Shown here piece by piece: positions 1 to 6,918 of a stretch of DNA of 16,650 bases (position 1 is its first letter; every line of letters begins with the position of its first letter). Source of the stretch: JAZGHN01 sp964496725 (GTDB taxonomy: Bacteria > Chloroflexota > Dehalococcoidia > Dehalococcoidales > E44-bin46). The notes under the pieces are model-generated. The model did not search any database, had not been told where the DNA came from, and saw only the letters and a list, made by a program, of their open reading frames with translations. A program made the position numbers and the translations under genes. Location of the stretch: NCBI GenBank assembly GCA_964496725.1, contig CAZCAS010000015.1, forward strand, positions 1 through 16,650. The letters are read 5' to 3'.

Positions 1-1
1 C

Positions 2-193
2 CACACGTTATATAAGAAGACTATTAAAAGGGCGGTTAAATATAAGGTCCATGATGCGAAGAATAAGTGTGGGTTGGGGGATTTGGTTAAGATTATAGAG
101 ACTCGCCCACTGTCAAAACAGAAGCGATGGCGAGTGGCTGAGATAATAACTAAGGGAGAAGTAGCCAAGGTTAAACCTGAAGAGGTGACCTGA
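2..193 (+). CDS. rpsQ: 30S ribosomal protein uS17 (S17), C-terminal part
   Basis: The reading frame is open from the left edge and ends at TGA 191-193, giving 63 residues; the start lies outside the window. The visible part contains the family's conserved stretches: HTLYKKTIKR, KYKVHDAKN, GDLVKI and ETRPLSKQKRWRV. uS17 is an OB-fold primary 16S rRNA-binding protein of the small subunit. The tail after RWRV is about 17 residues of mostly charged sequence, common in longer bacterial forms. It lies just upstream of rplN, as in the standard spc/S10 order. Identification is by remembered family sequence; I am sure of the family. Confidence 0.95.
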   Translation, partial: HTLYKKTIKRAVKYKVHDAKNKCGLGDLVKIIETRPLSKQKRWRVAEIITKGEVAKVKPEEVT

Positions 194-216
194 AATCGAT
201 TTTGGACTGGGCTGAG

Positions 217-585
217 ATGATTCAACCTTACACTAGACTTAAAGTGGCAGATAATACCGGCGCTCGGCAGATTATGTGCATTAATGTGCTGGGTGGCACA
301 AGAAAGAGATACGCCCGGGTGGGCGATGTCATTGTAGCTTCGGTGAAGCGGGCGGTTCCGGGGGGGGTGGTGAAGAAGGGAGAGGTGGTCAGAGCAGTTG
401 TTGTGCGTAGTGCTCAGCCATACCGACGTTCCGATGGCTCTTATATTAGGTTTGATGAAAATGCGGCTGTTATTCTTACCGATAAGAATAATCCTAAAGG
501 GACGCGAATATTTGGGCCGGTGGCCAGGGAGTTAAGGGTGAAGAATTTTACCAAGATTATATCGCTGGCACCTGAAGTTTTGTGA
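217..585 (+). CDS. rplN: 50S ribosomal protein uL14 (L14)
   Basis: The product is 122 residues, exactly the usual length of uL14, and begins MIQPYTRLKVADNTGAR, the near-invariant N-terminus of the family. uL14 binds 23S rRNA at the subunit interface and contacts uL19 and 16S helix 14. I chose ATG 217 rather than the in-frame TTG at 202 because the TTG would add five residues absent from the family and has no ribosome binding site. The Shine-Dalgarno before ATG 217 is itself weak (a GGG at 209-211), so translation may partly depend on ribosomes finishing rpsQ 23 nt upstream. Conserved ENAAVIL and GTRIFGPVARELR motifs are present; nothing is truncated. Confidence 0.97.
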   Translation: MIQPYTRLKVADNTGARQIMCINVLGGTRKRYARVGDVIVASVKRAVPGGVVKKGEVVRAVVVRSAQPYRRSDGSYIRFDENAAVILTDKNNPKGTRIFGPVARELRVKNFTKIISLAPEVL

Positions 586-592
586 GGGAGCT

Positions 593-904
593 ATGAACAT
601 TAGGAAAAATGATACCGTGTTAGTTATTGCTGGTAAGGATAAAGGCAAAAGGGGCAAGGTGCGTTTTGTTTATCCTAAAGATGACCAGATAACAGTTGAG
701 GGTATCAATTTCATCAAAAGGCATGCCAGAGCAGCAGGTCGGGTTAGGCAGGCAGGCATAATAGAACGGGAGTCACCAATTCATGTGTCTGATGTCATGT
801 TGTTGTGTAGCCGTTGTAATCATCCTACCCGAATTGGATTTCGCTTTTTAGATGATGGCAGAAAGGTTCGCGTTTGTCGCTCTTGTAATGAGGTGATTGA
901 TTAA
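593..904 (+). CDS. rplX: 50S ribosomal protein uL24 (L24), zinc-ribbon form
   Basis: This 103-residue protein starts MNIRKNDTVLVIAGKDKGKR, the KOW motif typical of uL24, an assembly-initiating 23S rRNA-binding protein at the exit-tunnel rim. The C-terminal third carries two CXXC pairs (Cys72, Cys75, Cys95, Cys98) around an RIGFRFLDDGRKVR stretch. This is the zinc-ribbon-like form found in many Gram-positive and thermophilic bacteria, whereas many proteobacterial copies have lost the cysteines. ATG 593 has a close Shine-Dalgarno (AGGGAG at 585-590) and lies 7 nt after the rplN stop. Metal binding is inferred from the cysteine pattern. Confidence 0.97.
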   Translation: MNIRKNDTVLVIAGKDKGKRGKVRFVYPKDDQITVEGINFIKRHARAAGRVRQAGIIERESPIHVSDVMLLCSRCNHPTRIGFRFLDDGRKVRVCRSCNEVID

Positions 905-1447
905 ATGTCGCGACTGAAGGAAATATATAAAAAAGAGGTTGTCCCCAACCTGATGAAGCGTTATGGATATAAGAATGTGATGCAGGTACCGCGTCTGGAG
1001 AAGGTAGTGCTTAATATCGGCTTGGGGGAGGCAATTCGGGATGCCAAGGCTATGGAAGCAGCCGAGAAGGATTTAACTGCTATCTCTGGACAACGCCCGA
1101 TTATCACTCGCTCTAAGAAATCCATTGCTGCCTTCAGGTTGAGAGCAGGGATGTCTATTGGGTTGAAGGTAACCCTGCGGGGAGAGCGTATGTACGAGTT
1201 TTTTGATAAGCTAGTAAACGCTGTCCTACCCCGTGTACGTGAGTTTCAAGGGGTTTCCCTAAATTCCTTTGACGGCCGGGGCGATTATGCATTGGGCCTG
1301 AAGGAGCAAATTGTCTTCCCTGAGGTGGATTACGATAAGGTGGATAAGCTACGTGGGCTGGAGATATGCGTGATTACCACGGCTAAGACAGATGACGAAG
1401 GCAGGAATCTGTTGGAGGCATTGGGTATGCCTTTTAGTAAGGATTGA
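905..1447 (+). CDS. rplE: 50S ribosomal protein uL5 (L5)
   Basis: The product is 180 residues, the usual length for uL5, which with uL18 anchors 5S rRNA in the central protuberance and contacts P-site tRNA. Conserved blocks include NVMQVPRLEKVVLNIGLGEA, the TRSKKSIAAFRLR region and GLKEQIVFPEVDYDKVD. The ATG directly abuts the rplX TAA (902-904), and AGGTGAT at 891-897 inside the end of rplX is a good Shine-Dalgarno 7 nt upstream, a typical coupled arrangement. No irregularity seen. Confidence 0.97.
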   Translation: MSRLKEIYKKEVVPNLMKRYGYKNVMQVPRLEKVVLNIGLGEAIRDAKAMEAAEKDLTAISGQRPIITRSKKSIAAFRLRAGMSIGLKVTLRGERMYEFFDKLVNAVLPRVREFQGVSLNSFDGRGDYALGLKEQIVFPEVDYDKVDKLRGLEICVITTAKTDDEGRNLLEALGMPFSKD

Positions 1448-1454
1448 GGTAAGT

Positions 1455-1640
1455 ATGGCTAAAAAGTCGAAGATTATTAAAGCAGGGCGTCCTACCAAGT
1501 ATAAGGTGCAACAGCATAATCGCTGTTATTTGTGTGGCCGGCCTCGTGCCTATATCCGTAGGTTCGGCTTATGTCGTATTTGTTTTCGTAAGCTGGCCCT
1601 CGCCGGTCAGATTCCCGGTGTGAGGAAATCAAGCTGGTGA
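1455..1640 (+). CDS. rpsZ: 30S ribosomal protein uS14, zinc-binding type Z
   Basis: The protein is 61 residues, the standard length of the short zinc-binding uS14 (type Z, also annotated rpsN). Cys24-X2-Cys27 and Cys40-X2-Cys43 form the zinc ribbon, with the family's GRPRAYIRRFGLCRICFR core and the C-terminal GVRKSSW. uS14 sits in the head of the 30S subunit and assembles late. I chose ATG 1455 because it gives the canonical MAKKS start and has GAGGT at 1446-1450 upstream; a longer in-frame ORF from 1392 reads across the end of rplE in another frame and is not credible. The type-Z form is the ancestral one and typical of Gram-positives, Chloroflexota and Thermus. Confidence 0.97.
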   Translation: MAKKSKIIKAGRPTKYKVQQHNRCYLCGRPRAYIRRFGLCRICFRKLALAGQIPGVRKSSW

Positions 1641-1674
1641 CTGGGTATTCTGAAATAAGATTAAGGAGATAGGT

Positions 1675-2073
1675 GTGACTGTTTCTGATCCGATAGCTGA
1701 TATGCTGACTCGAATACGTAATGCTATTATGGTGAGGCATGATTCTGTGTTGATACCGGCCTCAAAGATGAAGCTATCTATTACTAAAATCCTTAAAGCA
1801 GAGGGTTTCATTGATGATTATGAGGTGCTCAGGGGTAAGCCACACCGGATGATTAAGATTCAGCTCAAATATGATGATAAGAATGAGCCGGTCCTCTCCG
1901 GATTGGAGCGGGTAAGCAAGCCCGGTTTGAGGGTTTATACCGGGCGAAAGGAAATACCTCGTATTTATGGTGGTTTGGGCATCGCCATTGTTTCTACGCC
2001 TAAGGGGGTAATGACAGGACATCAGGCTTGGCGTGAAGGGATTGGTGGCGAGCTATTATGCTATGTGTGGTAA
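1675..2073 (+). CDS. rpsH: 30S ribosomal protein uS8 (S8)
   Basis: The 132-residue product matches the usual uS8 length. It begins MTVSDPIADMLTRIRNA and ends with the GGELLCYVW signature of uS8 C-termini. uS8 is a primary binder of 16S helix 21 and in E. coli represses the spc operon by binding near the rplE start; I could not identify such a site here. The start is GTG 1675, supported by AAGGAG at 1663-1668 six bases upstream. The 34-nt gap before it is the longest in this operon and holds only that ribosome binding site as far as I can see. Confidence 0.97.
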   Translation: MTVSDPIADMLTRIRNAIMVRHDSVLIPASKMKLSITKILKAEGFIDDYEVLRGKPHRMIKIQLKYDDKNEPVLSGLERVSKPGLRVYTGRKEIPRIYGGLGIAIVSTPKGVMTGHQAWREGIGGELLCYVW

Positions 2074-2094
2074 ACCGAGATTAGGGGGATATGT

Positions 2095-2631
2095 ATGTCT
2101 AGAGTAGGGCGGATGCCGATAACTGTGCCACAAGGTGTAACAGTAAAGATTAGCAAGGAGAATGAGGTCACGGTAACCGGACCTAAGGGTGAACTTCGTC
2201 GTCGTTTCAATCCCGATATGTCCATTACCTTGAGCGATGGTATTCTGACGGTGTCGCGGCCCAGCGATAGCAAGGAGCATCGTTCTTTACATGGGCTGAC
2301 GCGGAGTCTTTTGTCCAACATGGTGGAGGGAGTAACCAGGGGTTTTGAGAAGAACCTTGAGATAGTTGGGGTAGGCTATCGAGTGGAAAAGGCGGGAGAT
2401 AACCTGAAATTTAATGTTGGTTTTTCCCACATAGTGGAGGTATCGCCATTACCTGGTATTTCTCTGGATGTGGGAGGGACGAATCGTATTAAGGTTAGCG
2501 GAATTAATAGAGAGATGGTGGGGCAGATGGCAGCTGAGATTCGGTCTATTCGTCCCCCTGATGCCTATAAGGGTAAGGGCATTAGGTATGCGGGAGAGTT
2601 GGTTTCCTTAAAATCAGGTAAGGCTAAATAA
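2095..2631 (+). CDS. rplF: 50S ribosomal protein uL6 (L6)
   Basis: The product has 178 residues, normal for uL6, which has two similar RNA-binding domains and lies near the sarcin-ricin loop and factor-binding site. It starts MSRVGRMPITVPQGVTVKI. The second domain carries the family's conserved blocks: the VGVGYR and GFSH motifs near the domain boundary and the C-terminal RPPDAYKGKGIRYAGE signature. ATG 2095 is preceded by an AGGGGGA ribosome binding site and follows the rpsH stop by 21 nt. No anomaly seen. Confidence 0.97.
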   Translation: MSRVGRMPITVPQGVTVKISKENEVTVTGPKGELRRRFNPDMSITLSDGILTVSRPSDSKEHRSLHGLTRSLLSNMVEGVTRGFEKNLEIVGVGYRVEKAGDNLKFNVGFSHIVEVSPLPGISLDVGGTNRIKVSGINREMVGQMAAEIRSIRPPDAYKGKGIRYAGELVSLKSGKAK

Positions 2632-2651
2632 ATAAAGACATAGTGAGAGTT

Positions 2652-3017
2652 ATGGGCAGTATTACGACTGGAGTAGCACGTCTAAGAAGGCACAAGCGAG
2701 TTAGAGCCAAGGTGGAAGGCATTGGCTCTAGGCCGCGATTATGTGTTTTTCGTAGCCTGAATCATATCTATGCCCAGCTTATAGATGATTCGCTGGGGCA
2801 TACTCTGATATATGCCTCGACCCTTGACCCTGATATAAAAGATAAGATGGAGGGTAAGGCGAAGAGGGATAAGGCTGAAGTTGTCGGCTCTCTGATAGCT
2901 GAGCGTGCATTAAACAGTGGTATAACTCAGGTGGTCTTTGACCGTGGCGGATATAAATATCACGGCAGAGTTGAAGCCTTAGCCGAGGCAGCTCGGAAAG
3001 CCGGTCTAAAATTCTGA
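2652..3017 (+). CDS. rplR: 50S ribosomal protein uL18 (L18)
   Basis: From ATG 2652 the protein is 121 residues, within the usual uL18 range, and has the RLRRHKRVRAKVEG block, RPRLCVFRSLNHIYAQLID and the C-terminal FDRGGYKYHGRVEALAEAAR signature. uL18 binds 5S rRNA together with uL5. The start is uncertain: GTG 2643 in the same frame would add three residues. I prefer ATG 2652 because nothing like a Shine-Dalgarno precedes GTG 2643, while a weak GTGAG lies just before the ATG. Either way the initiation signal is poor for such a highly expressed gene. The end overlaps the rpsE ribosome binding site. Confidence 0.95.
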   Translation: MGSITTGVARLRRHKRVRAKVEGIGSRPRLCVFRSLNHIYAQLIDDSLGHTLIYASTLDPDIKDKMEGKAKRDKAEVVGSLIAERALNSGITQVVFDRGGYKYHGRVEALAEAARKAGLKF

Positions 3018-3024
3018 GGAGGTG
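3017..3024 (+). promoter_or_regulatory. Strong Shine-Dalgarno of rpsE with odd spacing
   Basis: AGGAGGTG here matches the 16S anti-Shine-Dalgarno almost perfectly. It overlaps the rplR stop (TGA 3015-3017) and also contains the GTG 3022 that is the only standard start codon for rpsE, so spacing to GTG is zero. Six bases further on, in frame, is CTG 3031, at ideal spacing. The site therefore bears directly on where rpsE starts. Confidence 0.7.
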
Positions 3025-3546
3025 AAGGAGCTGGTAAGTAAGATAGACCCCGCAGAACTGGAGCTGAATGATAAGCTCATCAATGTTAATCGCGTTACTA
3101 AGGTGATGATGGGTGGAAAACGCCTCAGCTTTAGCGCCTTAGTGGTAACTGGGGATGGCAATGGACATGTAGGCCTTGGCTCCGGTAAGGCTAATGATGT
3201 GCCAAGCGCAATCAATAAGGCTAGCGCTATGGCTAAGAAAAATTTGATTAGAGTACCGATGGCTGGGACTACTATTCCCTATAAAATAGCGGTCAGCTTT
3301 GGGGCGGCTAAGGTGTTACTGAAACCGGCAGCACCAGGCATAGGCATTATTGCCGGCGGTAGCGTCCGAGCTGTGGTAGAGGCAGCTGGTATTAAGGATA
3401 TTTTGACTAAATCATTAGGTAGTGCCAATAAAATCAATGTGGCTAAGGCAACAATGCTTGCTCTCAGCCAGCTTAAGGAGCCCGAGGAGGAATTGGCTAG
3501 GCGAAAGTCGGCAGTTGAATCTGAGGAGGCAGTGGCTAGTGAGTAA
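3022..3546 (+). CDS. rpsE: 30S ribosomal protein uS5 (S5)
   Basis: The product is 174 residues from GTG 3022 and contains the uS5 signature: NRVTKVMMGGKRLSFSALVV, VTGDGNGHVGLGSGKA, VPMAGTTIPYKIAV and GIIAGGSVRAVVEAAGI. uS5 lines the mRNA entry channel and helps decoding accuracy and mRNA unwinding. The start is problematic: GTG 3022 lies inside the Shine-Dalgarno sequence, whereas an in-frame CTG at 3031 is spaced ideally and would give 171 residues starting (M)VSKIDP. Both keep the conserved core. The next in-frame ATG falls inside the conserved domain and is excluded. The C-terminal tail is acidic and rich in Glu and Ser. The 3' end overlaps rpmD by 8 nt. Confidence 0.96.
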   Translation: MKELVSKIDPAELELNDKLINVNRVTKVMMGGKRLSFSALVVTGDGNGHVGLGSGKANDVPSAINKASAMAKKNLIRVPMAGTTIPYKIAVSFGAAKVLLKPAAPGIGIIAGGSVRAVVEAAGIKDILTKSLGSANKINVAKATMLALSQLKEPEEELARRKSAVESEEAVASE

Positions 3547-3733
3547 GCTATATATCACTTGGGTAAGGAGCGGCATCGGCTATAACAGGGGTCAGAGAAA
3601 AACCTTAAAGGCTCTCGGTTTTCACCGTCTGAATCAGTGTGTTACTCATGATGACTGTCGTTCAGTTCGGGGGATGATAGAAAAAGTGAAACATCTGGTT
3701 AATGTGGAGGAGGAAGCTCGTGAGACAGAATGA
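3539..3733 (+). CDS. rpmD: 50S ribosomal protein uL30 (L30)
   Basis: From GTG 3539 the protein is 64 residues, a normal length for bacterial uL30, beginning (M)SKLYITWVRSGIGY. It contains the family pattern of an N-terminal beta strand, a KTLKALGFHRLNQ helix and a RGMIEKVKHLV helix. The GTG overlaps the end of rpsE (TAA 3544-3546) by 8 nt, and GAGGAGG at 3523-3529 lies 9 nt upstream. An ATG far upstream in this frame (3422) would read through rpsE and is not used. A short acidic tail (EEEARETE) follows the last helix; its coding region contains the rplO ribosome binding site and start. Confidence 0.95.
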   Translation: MSKLYITWVRSGIGYNRGQRKTLKALGFHRLNQCVTHDDCRSVRGMIEKVKHLVNVEEEARETE

Positions 3734-4184
3734 TCTTCTTCCAGCTCTGGGTTCTAAGAAAAATCGGAAGCGAGTAGGTCGTGGGGATGGTAGTGGACAC
3801 GGCACTTATTCAGGACGAGGTTGCAAAGGACAGAAGTCTCGTGCTGGTGGTAAGACCACACGTGGCTTTGAGGGAGGGCAGCTACCGTTAATCAGACGCC
3901 TGCCCCGCAAGCGTGGCTTTACTAATAGCTTTAAGACGGAGTATAGCGTGGTTAATATAGATGAGCTTAAGGTGTTTGAGGCTGGAAGCGAAGTAACGCT
4001 AGAGAAATTGGTCGCTGCGGGAGTGGTAAAGTCACTAAAGCGCCCACTTAAAATCTTGGCTGAGGGTGATATAGATCGTTCCTTACTGGTAAAGGCAAAC
4101 AAATTCTCCACCGCTGCCAGAGCGAAGATTGAGGCGGCAGGAGGCACGGTGGAAGAGATTGAGTATGCAGCAAAGACAAGTTAG
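3720..4184 (+). CDS. rplO: 50S ribosomal protein uL15 (L15)
   Basis: From GTG 3720 the product is 154 residues beginning (M)RQNDLLPALGSKKNRKRVGRG, followed by the glycine-rich SGRGCKGQKSRAGG stretch and the RRLPRKRGF signature of uL15. uL15 is a 23S rRNA-binding protein with a long basic extension, important late in 50S assembly. I chose GTG 3720 because GGAGGAGGA (3706-3714) precedes it by 5 nt; the in-frame ATG 3702 lies upstream of that site and would add a non-family MWRRKL. The gene overlaps rpmD by 14 nt and secY by 20 nt. Confidence 0.96.
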   Translation: MRQNDLLPALGSKKNRKRVGRGDGSGHGTYSGRGCKGQKSRAGGKTTRGFEGGQLPLIRRLPRKRGFTNSFKTEYSVVNIDELKVFEAGSEVTLEKLVAAGVVKSLKRPLKILAEGDIDRSLLVKANKFSTAARAKIEAAGGTVEEIEYAAKTS

Positions 4185-5490
4185 TAGACCAAGATTACTC
4201 CAGGCAATGTTTGACGCCATGCGCATCCCTGATTTGAGACGCCGCATTCTGTTTACTGTCGGGATGCTGGTGGCATTTCGCTTTGTGGCTCATGTGACCC
4301 TGCCTGGGGTGGATGCTGAGGCTTTGAGACAGCTATTTGAGAGCAATGCCATGCTGGGTATGCTTGACCTGTTCAGTGGTGGTGCTATGAGGCATTTCAG
4401 CGTCGCTGCGCTGGGGGTTTACCCTTATATAACAGCCTCAATTATAATGATGTTGCTGACGCCTGTTATACCTCGGCTGCAAGCCCTTTCTCAGGAGGGG
4501 GAGGCTGGGAGGAATAGGATTAATCAGATTACTCACTGGTTGACTGTGCCTATGGCGGGCATTGCTGGTTATGGACAGTTGATTCTGCTCCAGCGTGCTA
4601 ACCCCCCTGTGATTACTGGCGTCGGGGCATTGCCCACGGCAGCCATGGTTTTGTCTATGATAGCTGGCACCATGTTCTTAGTCTGGCTGGGTGAGCTTAT
4701 TACGGAATATGGCATCGGTAACGGTGTGTCTATAATAATATTTGGTGGTATCGTGGCTGGTTTCAGTAACTTGGTGGTCCGGGGTCGCTTCGCGGCGATG
4801 ACCAATCCTACTGGTTTGGTGGCTTATGTTGTTCTGGCCTTAATCACAGTGGCGGTAATAGTCATCTTTACCGAGGCGCACCGTCGTGTTCCTGTGCAAT
4901 ATGCTCGCAGTACCTTTCGCAGTGGTCGTATGTATCGGCAAGCGGGCTCAACCCATGTCCCACTGCGGGTGAACATGGCTGGAATGATACCCCTTATCTT
5001 TGCCATGTCAGTGGTGATGTTCCCTGGTATGATAGCTAGTTATTTTGCCGCTCCTGCGGGGGCTGAGCCTAATTTTGCCAACTATATTGCTAACCTGTTT
5101 GACCCTCACGCAGCATTGCCTATGGGCTTGTTTTATTGGGGGCTTTTCTTTGCGCTGGCTATTGCCTTCACCTTCTTCTATACTATGGTGATATTTCAGC
5201 AACAGGATTTGCCTGGTGTATTACAGCGACAGGGCGGGTTTATCCCTGGAATTAGGCCGGGGAAACATACTTCTGAATATCTTAACCGGGTTATTAAGAA
5301 CATTACTTGGGCAGGAGCCTTCTTTTTGGCTATTGTGGGGATAATGCCCTTCGTCGGTAGGGAAGCTACCGGCGTTGACCTTCAATTATCCAGTATGGGT
5401 TTGCTCATTGTGGTCGGTGTTATTCTGGATACTATGAAACAGATAGAAGCACAACTGATAATGCGACGCTATGAAGGCTTTATCAAATAG
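4165..5490 (+). CDS. secY: Protein translocase subunit SecY
   Basis: From ATG 4165 the protein is 441 residues, normal for SecY, the channel-forming subunit of the Sec translocon in the inner membrane. The N-terminus carries the family motif AMFDAMRIPDLRRRILFT. Other landmarks are GGAMRHFSVAALGVYPYITA, the YGIGNGVSIIIF stretch, RRVPVQYA in a cytoplasmic loop, and LPGVLQRQGGFIPGIRPG. About ten hydrophobic membrane segments can be seen. I chose ATG 4165 over the ORF's first ATG (4129) because GGAAGAG at 4151-4157 is suitably placed and the longer version adds 12 residues antisense to the family pattern. Overlap with rplO is 20 nt; adk follows after 8 nt. Confidence 0.96.
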   Translation: MQQRQVSRPRLLQAMFDAMRIPDLRRRILFTVGMLVAFRFVAHVTLPGVDAEALRQLFESNAMLGMLDLFSGGAMRHFSVAALGVYPYITASIIMMLLTPVIPRLQALSQEGEAGRNRINQITHWLTVPMAGIAGYGQLILLQRANPPVITGVGALPTAAMVLSMIAGTMFLVWLGELITEYGIGNGVSIIIFGGIVAGFSNLVVRGRFAAMTNPTGLVAYVVLALITVAVIVIFTEAHRRVPVQYARSTFRSGRMYRQAGSTHVPLRVNMAGMIPLIFAMSVVMFPGMIASYFAAPAGAEPNFANYIANLFDPHAALPMGLFYWGLFFALAIAFTFFYTMVIFQQQDLPGVLQRQGGFIPGIRPGKHTSEYLNRVIKNITWAGAFFLAIVGIMPFVGREATGVDLQLSSMGLLIVVGVILDTMKQIEAQLIMRRYEGFIK

Positions 5491-5498
5491 GAGAAAGG

Positions 5499-6152
5499 GT
5501 GTATATTATCTTTCTGGGTGCTCCTGGAGCCGGCAAGGGGACACAAGCTGCTTATGTGGCTCAGAAGCTGAATCTAGTGCATTTTGCTGTGGGCGACTTG
5601 CTTCGCCAGGAAATAGAACGGGGGACTGAGTTGGGAATGAAGGCTAAGTCTTATGTAGAAAAGGGAGTTTTAGTTCCTGACTCTGTTGCGATACCAATGG
5701 TTTTACAGCGTATCTCGACTCCGGATTGTGAATCCGGGGTTGTCCTTGATGGTTTCCCCCGGAATCTGGAACAGGCTAGAGCACTGGATAAGGCTTTGGC
5801 CCAGCAGGATAAGGCTATAGATAAAGTGGTGCATATCAAGGTCTCTGAAGAGGAGCTTGCAAGGCGCTTGGACAAACGCTGGATTTGTCGCAGTTGCCAG
5901 ATGCCCTATCACACTGTGAGTTCTCCTCCCAGGGTTTGGGGCAGGTGCGATGAGTGCGGCAGTGAGTTATACCAGCGTGCTGATGATAGTGCTGAGGCTG
6001 TCGAAAAGCGGCTGGAGGTTTACTCTGCCGAGACAGCCCCCCTTATCGACTATTATGCTCAGGATGGTAAGCTGTTAACAGTCGATGGAGAGGGAGATGT
6101 GGGTGAGGTGGGTGGCAGGATACTCGATGCCCTTTGGGGGGAGGGTTTATAA
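5499..6152 (+). CDS. adk: Adenylate kinase, zinc-lid type
   Basis: The 217-residue enzyme interconverts ATP + AMP and 2 ADP in the cytoplasm. The P-loop GAPGAGKGTQ is at residues 7-16, DGFPR at 84-88, and the lid (about 125-160) holds Cys130, Cys133, Cys150 and Cys153, the four-cysteine zinc site of the long-form Gram-positive type. The R-X-DD motif follows at 160-163. The start is GTG 5499 with AGGAG at 5489-5493. One oddity: the AMP-site motif is usually STGD at residues 30-33 but here reads AVGD (Ala30, Val31), replacing the Thr whose side chain contacts AMP in E. coli. All other catalytic arginines expected by motif are present. Placement between secY and map is standard for Gram-positive-like operons. 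Confidence 0.97.
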   Translation: MYIIFLGAPGAGKGTQAAYVAQKLNLVHFAVGDLLRQEIERGTELGMKAKSYVEKGVLVPDSVAIPMVLQRISTPDCESGVVLDGFPRNLEQARALDKALAQQDKAIDKVVHIKVSEEELARRLDKRWICRSCQMPYHTVSSPPRVWGRCDECGSELYQRADDSAEAVEKRLEVYSAETAPLIDYYAQDGKLLTVDGEGDVGEVGGRILDALWGEGL

Positions 6153-6156
6153 TTGG

Positions 6157-6906
6157 ATGGGTATAATTATCAAGTCGGACCGAGAGATTGCTATTATGCG
6201 GCAGGCAGGCAAAGTTGTGGCCGCTGTGCTGGATATATTGAGTAAGCAGGTGATACCGGGGATGAAGACTAAGGAGTTGGATATTATCGCAGGTAGAGAA
6301 GCAGAAAGGCTAGGGGCAAAACCCTCGTTTAAAGGGTACAGGGGATTTCCAGCTAACCTTTGTGTTTCAGTAAATGATGAGATAGTGCATGGTATCCCTG
6401 GTGAGCGGGTTATAAATGAGGGTGATATTGTATCTCTTGACTTCGGGGTGATTTTTGATGGTTTTCAGAGTGATGCGGCGGTGACCATAGGTGTGGGCGA
6501 GGTCGACTCACAGGCGAGGCAACTTATGGAGATTGCCCGGGCTGCTTTACAGGCTGGCATCACTGCTGCCCGTTCAGGGAGAAGGTTGGGAGATATTTCA
6601 GCGGCAATTCAGGATTGTGCTGAGTCAGGAGGCTATTCAGTAGTCCGTGAGTATACTGGCCATGGTATTGGTCGGGAGATGCATGAGGAGCCTCAGATAC
6701 CTAATTTTGGCCAACCAGGGACTGGACCAGTATTAAGAAAGGGTATGACCCTTGCTCTTGAGCCTATGGTGAATGTCGGCGATTGGCATACTCGGCTTGA
6801 TGGTAACCGTTGGACGGTACTTACTGCTGACGGGAGACTCTCAGCTCACTTTGAGCATACCATTGCTATTACCGATGCTGAGCCCGAGGTGCTTACTATT
6901 ATATAG
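6157..6906 (+). CDS. map: Methionine aminopeptidase, type I
   Basis: The 249-residue product removes the initiator methionine from new proteins. The five metal ligands of the pita-bread fold are visible as Asp95 (LDFG), Asp106 (QSDAA), His169 (GHGIG), Glu202 (LEPM) and Glu233 (FEHT); His78 (VHGIPG) and His176 are the expected substrate/catalytic histidines. Length and motifs fit type I without an N-terminal zinc-finger extension. I chose ATG 6157, which gives (M)GIIIKSDREIAIMRQAG, the family's typical start. An in-frame ATG at 6085 lies deep inside adk and is not supported. A GGGGGGAGGG run at 6136-6145 in the end of adk serves as ribosome binding site, about 11 nt away; adk ends 4 nt before. 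Confidence 0.97.
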   Translation: MGIIIKSDREIAIMRQAGKVVAAVLDILSKQVIPGMKTKELDIIAGREAERLGAKPSFKGYRGFPANLCVSVNDEIVHGIPGERVINEGDIVSLDFGVIFDGFQSDAAVTIGVGEVDSQARQLMEIARAALQAGITAARSGRRLGDISAAIQDCAESGGYSVVREYTGHGIGREMHEEPQIPNFGQPGTGPVLRKGMTLALEPMVNVGDWHTRLDGNRWTVLTADGRLSAHFEHTIAITDAEPEVLTII

Positions 6907-6908
6907 TG

Positions 6909-6914
6909 AAGGAG
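6909..6914 (+). promoter_or_regulatory. Shine-Dalgarno deciding the infA start
   Basis: AAGGAG here lies 1 nt before GTG 6916 and 4 nt before the adjacent in-frame GTG 6919. The latter spacing is workable and gives the canonical 72-residue IF-1, so GTG 6919 is the preferred start. Confidence 0.7.
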
Positions 6915-6918
6915 CGTG

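Noticed and set aside
1641..1674. Possible uS8-type autoregulatory RNA site in the longest spc-region gap
   Set aside because: The gap is 34 nt and includes the rpsH ribosome binding site. I could not find the helix-21-like internal loop expected for a uS8 site.
3806..4147. A 113-codon minus-strand reading frame across rplO
   Set aside because: Low-complexity Ala/Ser/Pro composition typical of antisense to a Gly/Lys/Arg-rich ribosomal protein; no family resemblance.
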